A stretch of 64,000 bases of DNA. Source: an uncultured Collinsella sp. (lineage in GTDB: Bacteria; Actinomycetota; Coriobacteriia; Coriobacteriales; Coriobacteriaceae). Below, piece after piece: positions 25,133 through 33,882 of this stretch (its first letter is position 1; each line of letters opens with the position of its first letter). The notes below the pieces were generated by a model that was not told the DNA's origin, made no database searches, and saw nothing but the letters and a program-made list of their open reading frames with translations. The stretch covers positions 1 to 64,000 of the forward strand of contig CALLNU010000010.1 in the NCBI GenBank assembly GCA_938005465.1, read 5' to 3'. A program made the translations under genes and the position numbers.

Positions 25133-25178
25133 GGAAAACGCATCCCAGTTTGGACGTCCATTCTGGGATGCGCTTTCC
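25133..25178. terminator. Terminator between thiE and the patatin gene
   Basis: 16-bp stem with one mismatch (GGAAAaCGCATCCCAG and complement) located between convergent genes. Confidence 0.75.
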
Positions 25179-25200
25179 GCTGAGCACGCGGCAGTTTGCC

Positions 25201-26070
25201 CTACTCTGCCAGATATGCCTCCAGTGCCGGCAAGGTCGCCTCCGCATCGCGGCGACCAATCTGGTAGATGCGTTCAAGTTCATCGGGCTCGCGACACAGC
25301 GACGGCACCTTCACCGATTCGCTCGGCCGCACCACAAAGATCTCGCCGGCAGCCTCGCGACGTGCCAGGTCATCGAGCGTGGTATTGTAGACCTCATGCC
25401 GATGCTCAAGCGCTGCGACAAACTCCGGATAGTGACGGAACACGCGTCGCAGCATGGGCATCACGCTGTTGGGCTGCTTCACAAAGCCCGCTGGCTGCGT
25501 GAGTACCACGATATTGCGGTCATACCCCTGCGCAAACAGCCATGCGCTGGGAATAGAATCAGCCACGCCACCATCCAGATACTTATGCCCGTCAATAGCA
25601 ACGGGACGCGTCGCCACGGGAATTGCCGACGACGCCCGGATCCACTCGATATCGCGCTCGTCGCCATACGGCAGATCGTGATAGACGGCCTTGCCCGTCT
25701 CGATATCGGTACACACGCACGTAAACCGCATGGGGCAGGCGCGATATGTCTCCAAATCGATGGGATCGCGCTCGATGGGCACCTCGTGATAGGCAAAATC
25801 GGCATTGAACATGTCGCCGGTTCGCAACCAGCTCGTCACGCTCGCATAGCGCTTATCGGCACAATAGGCTTTGTTGTAGCGAATGGCGCGGCCGATCTGG
25901 CGCGATTTAAAGTTGTAGCCAAACGCCGCGCCCGCCGAGACACCCACCATATGGTCGCAAGTTAAGCCATGCTCCATCCATACGTCGAGCACGCCCGCCG
26001 TATACATGCCGCGGTAGCCGCCTCCCTCGAGTGCCAGCCCCACCGTGCGCGTCGTATTTGACTGTGCCAT
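25201..26070 (-). CDS. Patatin-like phospholipase
   Basis: 289 aa. Features of the patatin family are all present: oxyanion loop GGGYRGMYTAG (residues 16-26), nucleophile elbow GVSAG (43-47, Ser45) and the catalytic dyad Asp in DGGVAD (near 165). This is the YjjU/RssA-like cytoplasmic group of lipid acyl hydrolases. GGAGATGG precedes ATG 26070. No signal peptide or membrane segment. It is convergent with thiE and divergent from the large GGDEF/EAL gene. Confidence 0.9.
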   Translation of the reverse strand: MAQSNTTRTVGLALEGGGYRGMYTAGVLDVWMEHGLTCDHMVGVSAGAAFGYNFKSRQIGRAIRYNKAYCADKRYASVTSWLRTGDMFNADFAYHEVPIERDPIDLETYRACPMRFTCVCTDIETGKAVYHDLPYGDERDIEWIRASSAIPVATRPVAIDGHKYLDGGVADSIPSAWLFAQGYDRNIVVLTQPAGFVKQPNSVMPMLRRVFRHYPEFVAALEHRHEVYNTTLDDLARREAAGEIFVVRPSESVKVPSLCREPDELERIYQIGRRDAEATLPALEAYLAE

Positions 26071-26394
26071 GCGACCATCTCCGTCCCCGCAAATTCAAAC
26101 GGAACAAGTATACCCGTCAACATATATCGTCTCAGTCGCATTTTCATCGAACATCGTATCGTCGCGCCACCGCCTGTCGAACAATAGCCGCCCACAGCAT
26201 GTGCACCCATATATAATTGTGTGCTGTTGTTTACACTACTCAGCTGTTATCAACAGCGAACATTAGCCGACAAATTAACTCAACAACGCAGCAAGGCGGG
26301 GGCCTGGATACACGCAAAACGCCGAGCAACGACGCGTGTACACAACAAACTCGCCCGACGCAATCCGCCCCGACCTCAGAAAGCCGCTTAGAAC
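26071..26394. other. Intergenic region, divergent promoters
   Basis: 324 bp between the patatin and GGDEF-EAL genes with higher A+T than its surroundings. I see no coding sequence and no c-di-GMP riboswitch core. It must hold the promoters of both genes. Confidence 0.5.
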
Positions 26395-29112
26395 ATGGAT
26401 ACTGTCAGCAATTACACCGAAACGCTCGAAAAGACCGTCCGTGACCTTCTCGAGCGGCAGGAGGATCTGATCAGGACTGCCTTTACCGACCAGCTTACTG
26501 GGCTTGGCAACCGTGGCGGCTTTGCCCGTTCCCTCGAGGAGCTCTGGGAGCAGGACGCCCCCGTTACCATGGCGTTCATCGATATCGACAATCTCAAGCA
26601 CTGCAACGACGTCTTTGGGCATGACGAGGGCAACCGCTATATCTTGCAGGTAAGTCTCTATCTTAAGCTGTATATGAAGGTGGGCGAAGCGGCGTTTCGC
26701 ATAGGCGGCGACGAGTTTGCCATCCTATCTACGATTGCAACCGAGGACGACCTCGCCGAACGTCTGAAACACTGCCGAACGGTTCTGCTCAAAAACAACG
26801 ATTCCGAGATGCCCCGCTCGTTTAGCTACGGAGTGTCACATGCCGACCCCGCCCTGGGCGAAGCTTCCAATCGCATGACGCTCGATGCCGACCATCGCAT
26901 GTACGACTACAAGCTACGTCATGCCATGCACCTCGATCGACGCAATATCACGCAAGTTCACGCCGACGACTTCGAAATAAGCGATCGCATTTTTGACGCC
27001 TTTTCGATGCTCAACGAGGGCCGTTATTTCTTTATCGAGAACTTGGACAAACATCGCACCCTTTGGTCACAAGGTGCCTTGCGCGATCTTGGCCTTCCCT
27101 CGGAGCACATAGACAACTGTCGCGATTACTGGAAAACGCGCGTCCATCCCGACGACCTTGAGGCCTGCATCAACGACATCGACCAAGTCTACAACGGCAC
27201 CAAGCACCGTCGCGTCATGCAGTATCGTGTGCGCAACGCCACAGGCGACTACGTCCTTTGCCGTGCTCGCGGGTTTCGTATCGACGGCGACGGAAATGTC
27301 CCCTCGCTCTATGTCGGCGAGCTCGTCAACCACTCACTTGCCGAAACCGTCGATGCCGCCACAGGTCTCGGAACGCAGCGCATGCTGGCCAACGCCATCG
27401 ACGCCTGCCGCCGCGATCGTTGCGAGACAGGGCTTATAGCGGTGCGCGTTCGTGGCACGACAAAGCTCAACGAGCTCTACGGGGCCGAGGCTGTCGACAA
27501 CATGCTTGCCGAATACGCAGGCCGCATGCTGTCGATCACCCGCGGCAGGAGCCGGGTCTACCGTTCACGAAGCGTCCAGTTCGTCGTGCTCAGCAACGAC
27601 CTGGACCACGAGGCATTCGAGCAACTGACCCGCCACCTTAAAGAGGCCGTTTTCGCTCCTGTTCGAATCGCAGGCGACACCATTACTCCCGTCTGTCTTG
27701 TCGTCCCGGCCTTTTACGAGCACTTAACCCATCAAGCGACCGCCGTTTTAGGCGAACTCGACCGTCGCCTTCGCACGGCCGGCGGGCTTGTCCCCAACGA
27801 CAGCCTCCCCATACCCGAGGCGGAGCGCAAAAGCGCCATCGCCGAACGTATCGACTCGCTCACGGGCCTCTATCGACCCAGCGAGTTTATGCGGCGCGCC
27901 AACGCATTTCTCGAGGCAAGGCGCAACGGCACCTGGTGCATCGCCACGGTCGACATGGGCCACATGCGCCTGTTTAATGAATGGCGCGGCCAGGCCGAGG
28001 GCGACCGCGTACTCGCCGATGTGGGCACGGTCCTCAAGGACATCGAGAATGCCGATATGGGCGTCGCAGGGTACTGGGGCCAAGATGACTTTTGTGTACT
28101 TATCCCCTTTAAGCACATCACCGTCCATCAAATCTACAATCGCGTTCGTGAGGCAGTAGCCAGGCATGATGACGGCGTAGGTTTTTGGCCGTCCATGGGC
28201 GTTTACCCCATCGACTCCAATGAGGAAATCACCATCGATGCGCAGGCAAAGGCCATGTTTACCAATCGACGCGCAAAAAACGACTTTAAGGAGCGCATTG
28301 CCATTTTCCGCCCCGCGGAGTACGAGCGCGAAGTCGCGTTCCACCGCACGCTGACCGAATTCCAGTACGCGCTGTCAAATGGTCGCATCACGTACTATCT
28401 TCAGCCCCAGGTCGATATGGAAACCGGCGAGATTATTGGCGCCGAAGCACTCACCCGCTGGATTGACAAGGACGGCTCTCTCATTTCGCCCGCAACGTTT
28501 ATCCCCGCACTCGAGGAAAGCGGCTTTGTAGTGACACTCGACAAGTACATTTGGCAGGGTGTCGCCATATGGCTTCGCGAGCGTCTCGATCGCCGTCTTC
28601 GCGTGGTTCCGGTCTCGCTTAATGTGTCGCGCGTGGATATCCTTGCCTGCGACGTTGCCGAACATATGGGGGCGCTCGCCGCCCAATACAACCTACCGCC
28701 CGAGCTCATGCGTATCGAGATCACCGAGACGGCTTATACGGGAGAATCCGAGGCCGTGGATAAGCTGACCGCAGATCTGCACACCCGCGGCTTCTCGACC
28801 TATATGGACGATTTTGGCACCGGTCAGTCCACGCTCGCGATGCTCAAGAACGTCAACGTCGACGTCATCAAGCTCGACCGCACCTTTGTGCCCACCGACC
28901 GCGATCAAGGCCGCAGCACGCAAATCATTTCATCGATGCTCGAAATGGCGCAGTCGCTCCATCTGCCCGTCGTGGTTGAAGGCGTCGAGACAAATGAGCA
29001 GGCGAACATGCTACGACAAATGGGCGCCCGCTACGCTCAGGGCTTCCTCTACTACCGCCCCATGCCGGCGAAGAATTTTGAGGCATTGCTCGATGGCGGC
29101 AATAACGACTGA
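26395..29112 (+). CDS. Cyclic-di-GMP protein: GGDEF - PAS - two degenerate GGDEF - EAL
   Basis: 905 aa, no membrane segments. Residues about 25-165 are a GGDEF domain with an intact RIGGDEF (104-108) and TDQLTGLGNR start, so likely a diguanylate cyclase. Residues about 185-320 form a PAS-like domain (WSQGALRDLGLP, HPDDLE, MQYRVRNATGDYV). Two further GGDEF-fold domains follow: one with RSRSVQF and one with GYWGQDDF in place of GGDEF, so both are probably inactive. The C-terminal EAL domain (about 655-900) keeps all key motifs: EALTRW, LNVSR, EITET, MDDFGTG, KLDR, VEGVET and QGFLYYRP, so phosphodiesterase activity is expected. The ribosome binding site is weak. Followed 127 bp later by a paralogue lacking the EAL part. 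Confidence 0.9.
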   Translation: MDTVSNYTETLEKTVRDLLERQEDLIRTAFTDQLTGLGNRGGFARSLEELWEQDAPVTMAFIDIDNLKHCNDVFGHDEGNRYILQVSLYLKLYMKVGEAAFRIGGDEFAILSTIATEDDLAERLKHCRTVLLKNNDSEMPRSFSYGVSHADPALGEASNRMTLDADHRMYDYKLRHAMHLDRRNITQVHADDFEISDRIFDAFSMLNEGRYFFIENLDKHRTLWSQGALRDLGLPSEHIDNCRDYWKTRVHPDDLEACINDIDQVYNGTKHRRVMQYRVRNATGDYVLCRARGFRIDGDGNVPSLYVGELVNHSLAETVDAATGLGTQRMLANAIDACRRDRCETGLIAVRVRGTTKLNELYGAEAVDNMLAEYAGRMLSITRGRSRVYRSRSVQFVVLSNDLDHEAFEQLTRHLKEAVFAPVRIAGDTITPVCLVVPAFYEHLTHQATAVLGELDRRLRTAGGLVPNDSLPIPEAERKSAIAERIDSLTGLYRPSEFMRRANAFLEARRNGTWCIATVDMGHMRLFNEWRGQAEGDRVLADVGTVLKDIENADMGVAGYWGQDDFCVLIPFKHITVHQIYNRVREAVARHDDGVGFWPSMGVYPIDSNEEITIDAQAKAMFTNRRAKNDFKERIAIFRPAEYEREVAFHRTLTEFQYALSNGRITYYLQPQVDMETGEIIGAEALTRWIDKDGSLISPATFIPALEESGFVVTLDKYIWQGVAIWLRERLDRRLRVVPVSLNVSRVDILACDVAEHMGALAAQYNLPPELMRIEITETAYTGESEAVDKLTADLHTRGFSTYMDDFGTGQSTLAMLKNVNVDVIKLDRTFVPTDRDQGRSTQIISSMLEMAQSLHLPVVVEGVETNEQANMLRQMGARYAQGFLYYRPMPAKNFEALLDGGNND

Positions 29113-29170
29113 TACGCTCGCGCGCAAAACGCCGCCGCCGAAGGGGGCATTTGTCTCCATTAGCTAACTT

Positions 29171-29201
29171 ATATCCCCAATTCAAACCGAATTGGGGATA
29201 T
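29171..29201 (+). terminator. Hairpin between the two GGDEF genes
   Basis: ATATCCCCAATTC-AAACC-GAATTGGGGATAT, perfect 13-bp arms. No T-tract, so it may be a partial terminator or an RNA-stability hairpin. The ATCCCCA/TGGGGAT core resembles the 13176-13199 palindrome. Confidence 0.55.
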
Positions 29202-29239
29202 GATACAAACCGTTGTTCCGCCCAAGGAGGTTATCCATC

Positions 29240-30769
29240 ATGAACGAGTCGCATCGCCTGGGCGAGCAATCGATTATTGCCTATCTTCAGCGACTTGCGA
29301 ACGGCGTCTCGACCGCCGAACTCGATGTTGCCGCGCTGCCTGCTGGGCTACGCGCCGTTGGCGAGCAACTGCAAAAGACGCATGCCATCCTGCAACAAGA
29401 GCGCCAGCTGCTTGAGCGCAACGCCTATATCGATCCGCTCACCAACTTGGGCAACCGCAACGGATTCGACCGTCACGTCGAGCAACTCTGGCGCAAAGGC
29501 GACCCCTTCACCTGCGCCTATATTGACATCGACCATCTCAAGCATTGCAATGATAGGTTTGGCCACGCCGAAGGCAATCGCTATATTCTGAGCATCTGCC
29601 GCACGCTCTCCGAAACCATGGAGCACGATGAGATGCTGTTCCGTATCGGTGGAGACGAGTTTGTGCTCATCTCGCTCTCCGCAAACGAGATTGAACTCGA
29701 GCAGCGCTTGGAGCAGGTACGTACCAGGCTGATCGAGGCGAGCTCAGGTGGCAAGGCGCCCATGATCGGCAGCTTTAGCTTTGGCTGCTCGCGCGTCGAT
29801 CCACTTGCTGGCGACACGCGTCGCCAGATGACAATGGATGCCGATCGCAAGATGTATCGCTATAAGCTTATGCATCGTGTGCAGCAACCGAAAGACGATG
29901 ACGCGCCGCAACGCCCAATCGTCGATCAGCTTCCCTGCAACGACCGGGTGTTCCAAGCGATCTCCATGAGCTCCGAGACGCGCTATCCGTTTATCCTCAA
30001 TCTCGATACGGGAGAATCGCAATGGTCGGTTAACGCCGTGCGCGATTTTGACCTGCCCTCCCAGCACCCTTTTAACTCACTCGACATGTGGCTCGCCCGC
30101 GTTCATCCCGAGGACCGCGACAACGTACGTGTCGAGCTCGACATGGTGATAAACGGCACGTGGCACTTCCACTACATGCAGTATCGCGTAATGGATGCCA
30201 CCGGAAAATACGTGCTTTGCGACTGCACGGGCTACCGCTTGGACGGCACCGATACCGAGCCCAGCATGTATGTGGGCACTATCATCAACCGAAGCTTGGC
30301 AGATACGACCGACTCGGTAACGGGCCTGGGCGATGTCCACGCGCTGGTCAACGCTATTGGAGAGATGCGCCGCGTGGCGCGCGAGGCAGGCTTTATTGCC
30401 ATTAAGGTCGACGATATCGCCGAAGTCAATGCCCGCTTTGGATTCGATGCAGGCGACCGCGTGCTCGCCGAAAGTGCCGCCTGCCTCATGGATTGTTCGC
30501 GCGGCAAGGGTCGCCTGTTCCGCTCGACGGGACCAATGTTCGTGGCGCTTTTCGATGAGCTCGGCCCCGAGGCAATCGACGAGCTCGCAAACGAAATCGA
30601 ACGATTCCTGGGTTCTCCCGTGCTCATCGGCTCGCTTGAATATCAGCCGCCCATTCGCGTGGCCACGCTCCATCTGAACAGCGTTGACCGACAGCCCGTT
30701 TCCATTTTGAACGAGCTCAAAGCGTTGCTCGGTAAAGCCGTGCAGGTTCCAGGTACCAAACTGGATTAG
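29240..30769 (+). CDS. GGDEF - PAS - degenerate GGDEF protein (diguanylate cyclase)
   Basis: 509 aa. After a helical N-terminus (1-60), residues 62-200 are a GGDEF domain with DPLTNLGNRNGFDRH and an intact RIGGDEF at 135-141. A PAS-like domain follows (about 225-350: WSVNAVRDFDLP, HPEDRDN, MQYRVMDATGKYV), then a degenerate GGDEF-fold domain where RSTGPMF replaces the signature. The order is the same as in the preceding 905-aa protein, so the pair arose by duplication, with the EAL and one inert domain present only in the first. ATG 29240 follows AAGGAGG. Cytoplasmic; sensor ligand of PAS unknown. Confidence 0.9.
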   Translation: MNESHRLGEQSIIAYLQRLANGVSTAELDVAALPAGLRAVGEQLQKTHAILQQERQLLERNAYIDPLTNLGNRNGFDRHVEQLWRKGDPFTCAYIDIDHLKHCNDRFGHAEGNRYILSICRTLSETMEHDEMLFRIGGDEFVLISLSANEIELEQRLEQVRTRLIEASSGGKAPMIGSFSFGCSRVDPLAGDTRRQMTMDADRKMYRYKLMHRVQQPKDDDAPQRPIVDQLPCNDRVFQAISMSSETRYPFILNLDTGESQWSVNAVRDFDLPSQHPFNSLDMWLARVHPEDRDNVRVELDMVINGTWHFHYMQYRVMDATGKYVLCDCTGYRLDGTDTEPSMYVGTIINRSLADTTDSVTGLGDVHALVNAIGEMRRVAREAGFIAIKVDDIAEVNARFGFDAGDRVLAESAACLMDCSRGKGRLFRSTGPMFVALFDELGPEAIDELANEIERFLGSPVLIGSLEYQPPIRVATLHLNSVDRQPVSILNELKALLGKAVQVPGTKLD

Positions 30770-30843
30770 CACCGCGCCCGCACCGCCTCCCCCATCGTGC
30801 GATAATCCTCTGCAGAAGTCACCAACAGCAGAGGGAGTTTGTG

Positions 30844-31467
30844 ATGAAGGTTCTTTTGGTCAATGGCAGTCCCAAGGCAAACGGCAACACCGCCCGCGCA
30901 CTCGCCGAGGTCGCCGAGCAACTCAATGCCGAAGGCATTGATACCGAGGTGTTTCAGCTGGGCACCAAGCCCATTCGCGACTGCATTGGCTGTGGTCAGT
31001 GCGGCAAGCTCGATTGCCGCTGCACCTTTGACGATGACGTGGTGAACGAGCTGATCGCTGCCGCCGAGAAGGCAGATGGCTTTGTCTTTGGCTCGCCCGT
31101 CTACTATGCGCACCCCAGCGGACGCATCCTTTCGGCCCTCGATCGCGCCTTCTATGCCGGCAGCAAAGCCTTTGCACACAAGCCGGGCGCTGCCGTCGCC
31201 GTTGCCCGTCGCGGCGGCACGTCGACCACCTTCGACGTGCTCAATAAGTACTTCACCATCAACCAGATGCCCGTGGTTGCTTCCACGTACTGGAACAACG
31301 TGTTTGGTGCCATGCCGGGCGAGGCCGCCCAGGACGCCGAGGGCCTGGCCACCATGCGCAACATCGGCAAGAACATGGCCTGGCTCCTGCATTGTATCGA
31401 GGCAGGACAGGCCGCCGGCATCGAAGCCCCCGAAGCCGATCGCGAGCGCACCAACTTCATCAGGTAG
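30844..31467 (+). CDS. NAD(P)H-dependent FMN oxidoreductase (flavodoxin fold)
   Basis: 207 aa. The N-terminal NGSPKANGNTARALAEV is the phosphate-binding loop for FMN in the NADPH-dependent FMN reductase/iron-sulfur flavoprotein family, and GSPVYYAHPSGRILSALDR is the second flavin loop. The CIGCGQCGKLDCRC segment adds five cysteines near 50-60, as in iron-sulfur flavoproteins, so a cluster is possible. GAGGGAG precedes ATG 30844. The ArsC-like gene follows by 17 bp. Electron acceptor unknown. Confidence 0.87.
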   Translation: MKVLLVNGSPKANGNTARALAEVAEQLNAEGIDTEVFQLGTKPIRDCIGCGQCGKLDCRCTFDDDVVNELIAAAEKADGFVFGSPVYYAHPSGRILSALDRAFYAGSKAFAHKPGAAVAVARRGGTSTTFDVLNKYFTINQMPVVASTYWNNVFGAMPGEAAQDAEGLATMRNIGKNMAWLLHCIEAGQAAGIEAPEADRERTNFIR

Positions 31468-31484
31468 AACGGCGGAACAAATAC

Positions 31485-31826
31485 ATGAACGTGCAAATTT
31501 TTGGCACCAAAAAGTCTTTCGATACCAAGAAGGCTCAGCGTTATTTTAAGGAGCGCCGCATTAAGGTGCAGTTTATCGACCTTAAGGAAAAGGAGATGAG
31601 CAAGGGCGAGCTCACGAGCGTGATGCAGGCGGTCGGCGGCATCGACAAGCTGCTCAACCCCAAGGCTAAGGACGAGGAGACGCTCGCGCTCATCCAGCAC
31701 CTCACCCCTAGCCAGCGCTTCGATAAACTGCTCGAGAATCAGCAGGTTCTAGCCGAGCCCATCGTGCGCAACGGCAAAAAGGCCACCGTCGGTTATTGCC
31801 CCGATGTGTGGGGAGCCTGGGAGTAG
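31485..31826 (+). CDS. ArsC/Spx-family protein without the catalytic cysteine
   Basis: 113 aa with the thioredoxin-like ArsC/Spx fold: MNVQIFGTKKSFDTKKAQRYF, VQFIDLKEKEMSKGEL, LLNPKAKDEE and EPIVRNGKKATVGY. In reductases and Spx the first motif reads roughly CDTCKKA; here it is SFDTKKA, so both redox cysteines are missing. It is therefore not expected to reduce arsenate, and may have a binding or regulatory role. The ribosome binding site is weak and the gene probably shares the transcript of the flavoprotein upstream. Confidence 0.82.
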   Translation: MNVQIFGTKKSFDTKKAQRYFKERRIKVQFIDLKEKEMSKGELTSVMQAVGGIDKLLNPKAKDEETLALIQHLTPSQRFDKLLENQQVLAEPIVRNGKKATVGYCPDVWGAWE

Positions 31827-31912
31827 CCTGTGTTATTTGCCGGCGCGTGGGTATAAGAGCAGGCGTTTGGCATAAGATTTAACTGTAAGCCATGTCTAAC
31901 AAAGGAGGGCAC

Positions 31913-33043
31913 ATGCCCAACAAACCCGTGAAGATCATCATGCTTACCGGATACCTCGGTGCCGGCAAGACCACGCTGCTCAACCACATCCTCGCTAACG
32001 ACGGCGGCATCCGCGCCGCCGTGATCGTCAACGATATCGGCGAGATCAATGTGGACGCCAGCCTCATCGCCGACGGCGGCCTTTCCGAGACCGACGACCT
32101 CATCCCGCTCACCAACGGCTGCATCTGCTGCACGCTTTCGGATGACCTGGCCAACCAGCTGCAGGGCATCGCCGATTCGGGCAACTTCGATTACATCATC
32201 ATCGAGGCCTCGGGCATTTGCGAGCCCATCCCCATCGCCTACACCATCTCGAGCTTCTGCGACGAGGCCAAGGTGGGCGGCGAGCCTAAGCTCGCGCTCG
32301 ACAACATCGTGGCCGTGGTCGACTGTGCCCGCATGTACGACGAGTTCAACGGCGGTCGCGACCTGCTGGCTGAGGATATCGACGAGGACGACATCGAGAG
32401 CCTGCTCATCCAGCAGATCGAGTTCTGCTCCACGCTAATCCTCAACAAGACCGATACCGTGAGCCCTGAGCAGATCGCCGAGCTCAAGGCCATCGTGCGC
32501 AGCCTGCAGAAGGACGCCGTGATCGTCGAGGCCCAAAACGGAGAGGTCCCCATGGAGGAGCTGCTCGACACCGACCGCTTTGACTTTATGCGCGCCTACA
32601 ACTCCGCCGCCTGGATCGATGCCATGGAACATCCCGAGGAGCACGATGACCCCGAGGTGCTCGAGTACGACATCGAGACCTTTGTTTACTCGCGCCGCAA
32701 GCCGTTTGACCTGCAGAAGTTCACCGATTTTGTTGAGCAGGAGTGGCCCGACGAGGTCATCCGCGTCAAGGGTCCGCTGTGGCAGACCGGCGATCCGGAC
32801 ATGTGCTACATGTTTGAGCAGGCCGGCCACCAGATGCGCCTGATGGAGAACGGTCTGTTCGTTGACTCCGCGCCCGAGGGCGAGAAGCAGAAGATCATCG
32901 ACGAGAACCCCGAGATCATGCAGATTTGGGACGACGAGACGGGCGACCGCATGACGAGCCTGTGCATCATCGGCCGTCACATGGACAAGGATGCGCTCAT
33001 CGCCTCCCTCGATGCCTGCCTGACCGACTGGCACCGCGCCTAG
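31913..33043 (+). CDS. COG0523 (CobW/YjiA-type) GTP-binding metal chaperone
   Basis: 376 aa. Walker A GYLGAGKTT near the N-terminus, NDIGEINVDA (switch), the metal-binding CxCC motif in NGCICCTLSDDL, IIIEASGICEP (Walker B region) and NKTD for guanine recognition identify the COG0523 G3E GTPases. These deliver zinc, cobalt or other metals to client proteins. A C-terminal CobW_C-like domain (about 255-370) follows. AAAGGAGG precedes ATG 31913, preferred to an ATG seven codons earlier. Acidic patches near 165-175 are notable. The metal is not evident; no Zur-type site was recognised. Confidence 0.9.
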   Translation: MPNKPVKIIMLTGYLGAGKTTLLNHILANDGGIRAAVIVNDIGEINVDASLIADGGLSETDDLIPLTNGCICCTLSDDLANQLQGIADSGNFDYIIIEASGICEPIPIAYTISSFCDEAKVGGEPKLALDNIVAVVDCARMYDEFNGGRDLLAEDIDEDDIESLLIQQIEFCSTLILNKTDTVSPEQIAELKAIVRSLQKDAVIVEAQNGEVPMEELLDTDRFDFMRAYNSAAWIDAMEHPEEHDDPEVLEYDIETFVYSRRKPFDLQKFTDFVEQEWPDEVIRVKGPLWQTGDPDMCYMFEQAGHQMRLMENGLFVDSAPEGEKQKIIDENPEIMQIWDDETGDRMTSLCIIGRHMDKDALIASLDACLTDWHRA

Positions 33044-33082
33044 GTTTATCGAAGCGAGCGTTTGCCCGCCCACGTAACCGCT

Positions 33083-33119
33083 AACCACCACGAAGGCACC
33101 CCTTCGTGGTGGTTTTTCG
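33083..33119 (+). terminator. Intrinsic terminator of the metal-chaperone gene
   Basis: AACCACCACGAAGG-CACC-CCTTCGTGGTGGTT followed by TTTCGTT. Confidence 0.92.
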
Positions 33120-33138
33120 TTCTATGCCAAGGAGATTC

Positions 33139-33738
33139 ATGTTCAACATTGTGCTGTATGCGCCCGAGATTCCGGCCAATACGGGCAATATCGGCCGCAC
33201 CTGCGTGGTTACCGGCGCCCGCCTGCATCTGGTGGAGCCGCTGGGGTTTTCGCTCGACGACAAGACGGTGCGTCGCGCCGGACTGGGCTACTGGCAAAAC
33301 TTGGACGTGACGACTTATGCCGGCTGGGAGGATTTTCTTGCGCGTAACGACCTCTCCCCCGCCGACGAGCGCCTGCATCTGCTGACCAAAAAGGCACGCC
33401 GTACCTATGCGCAGAGTACCTACCGTGATGGCGACTACTTGGTCTTTGGCAGCGAGAGCTCGGGCATTCCCGAGCCACTGCTTGCCGCGGCGCCCGAGCG
33501 CTGCGAGCGCATCCCGATGCTGCGCGATTGTGACTCACTCGATAACGCCGAGGCATGGGAAGCCCACGAGGAATCACTCGGGCATACCGAGGACAGCCAC
33601 GAGGCCATCCTTCAACAGGACATCTGCGGCAACTTCGTCAACCCTGACGACTACCGCATCAGCGCACTCAACCTCTCCAACAGCGCCGCCATCGTCCTCT
33701 ACGAAGCCTTGCGCCAGACAAGCTTTCCGGGAATGTGA
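33139..33738 (+). CDS. trmL: tRNA (cytidine(34)-2'-O)-methyltransferase TrmL, with insertion
   Basis: 199 aa SPOUT methyltransferase. It has PEIPANTGNIGRTC near the N-terminus, LVFGSESSGIPEPLL and the C-terminal knot motif ALNLSNSAAIVLYEALRQ. It methylates the wobble ribose of certain leucine tRNAs. Usual length is about 155-160 aa; here about 40 acidic residues (RDCDSLDNAEAWEAHEESLG and following, near 140-180) are inserted between IPM and the LNLSNS motif. AAGGAG precedes ATG 33139. The stop codon lies within a 35-bp palindromic repeat. Confidence 0.92.
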   Translation: MFNIVLYAPEIPANTGNIGRTCVVTGARLHLVEPLGFSLDDKTVRRAGLGYWQNLDVTTYAGWEDFLARNDLSPADERLHLLTKKARRTYAQSTYRDGDYLVFGSESSGIPEPLLAAAPERCERIPMLRDCDSLDNAEAWEAHEESLGHTEDSHEAILQQDICGNFVNPDDYRISALNLSNSAAIVLYEALRQTSFPGM

Positions 33739-33765
33739 CAAAGGGACAGTTCCTTTGTCACATTC
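33731..33765. repeat. GTGACAAAGG palindromic repeat, copy 1
   Basis: GAATGTGACAAAGG - 7 nt - CCTTTGTCACATTC, perfect 14-bp arms, 35 bp. It includes the last codon and the TGA stop of trmL and stands upstream of the first AAA ATPase gene. Confidence 0.85.
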
Positions 33766-33834
33766 AAGCGCCACGCCGATGACACACACGCCTAATTGAT
33801 GCTCCAGATAAAGAGCCCTCACTTTTAATCAGAA

Positions 33835-33858
33835 TTAACTAAAGTAAAATAAAGTTAA
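33835..33858 (+). promoter_or_regulatory. Promoter-region dyad of the AAA ATPase gene
   Basis: TTAACT - 12 nt - AGTTAA in a short, very A+T-rich stretch, ending 24 bp before the GTG start. Candidate promoter and operator. Confidence 0.4.
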
Positions 33859-33882
33859 ACGGCGGTGTGAAAGGAGAGCCGT

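Noticed and set aside
26071..26394. c-di-GMP riboswitch before the GGDEF/EAL gene
   Set aside because: The GEMM core motifs are not present.
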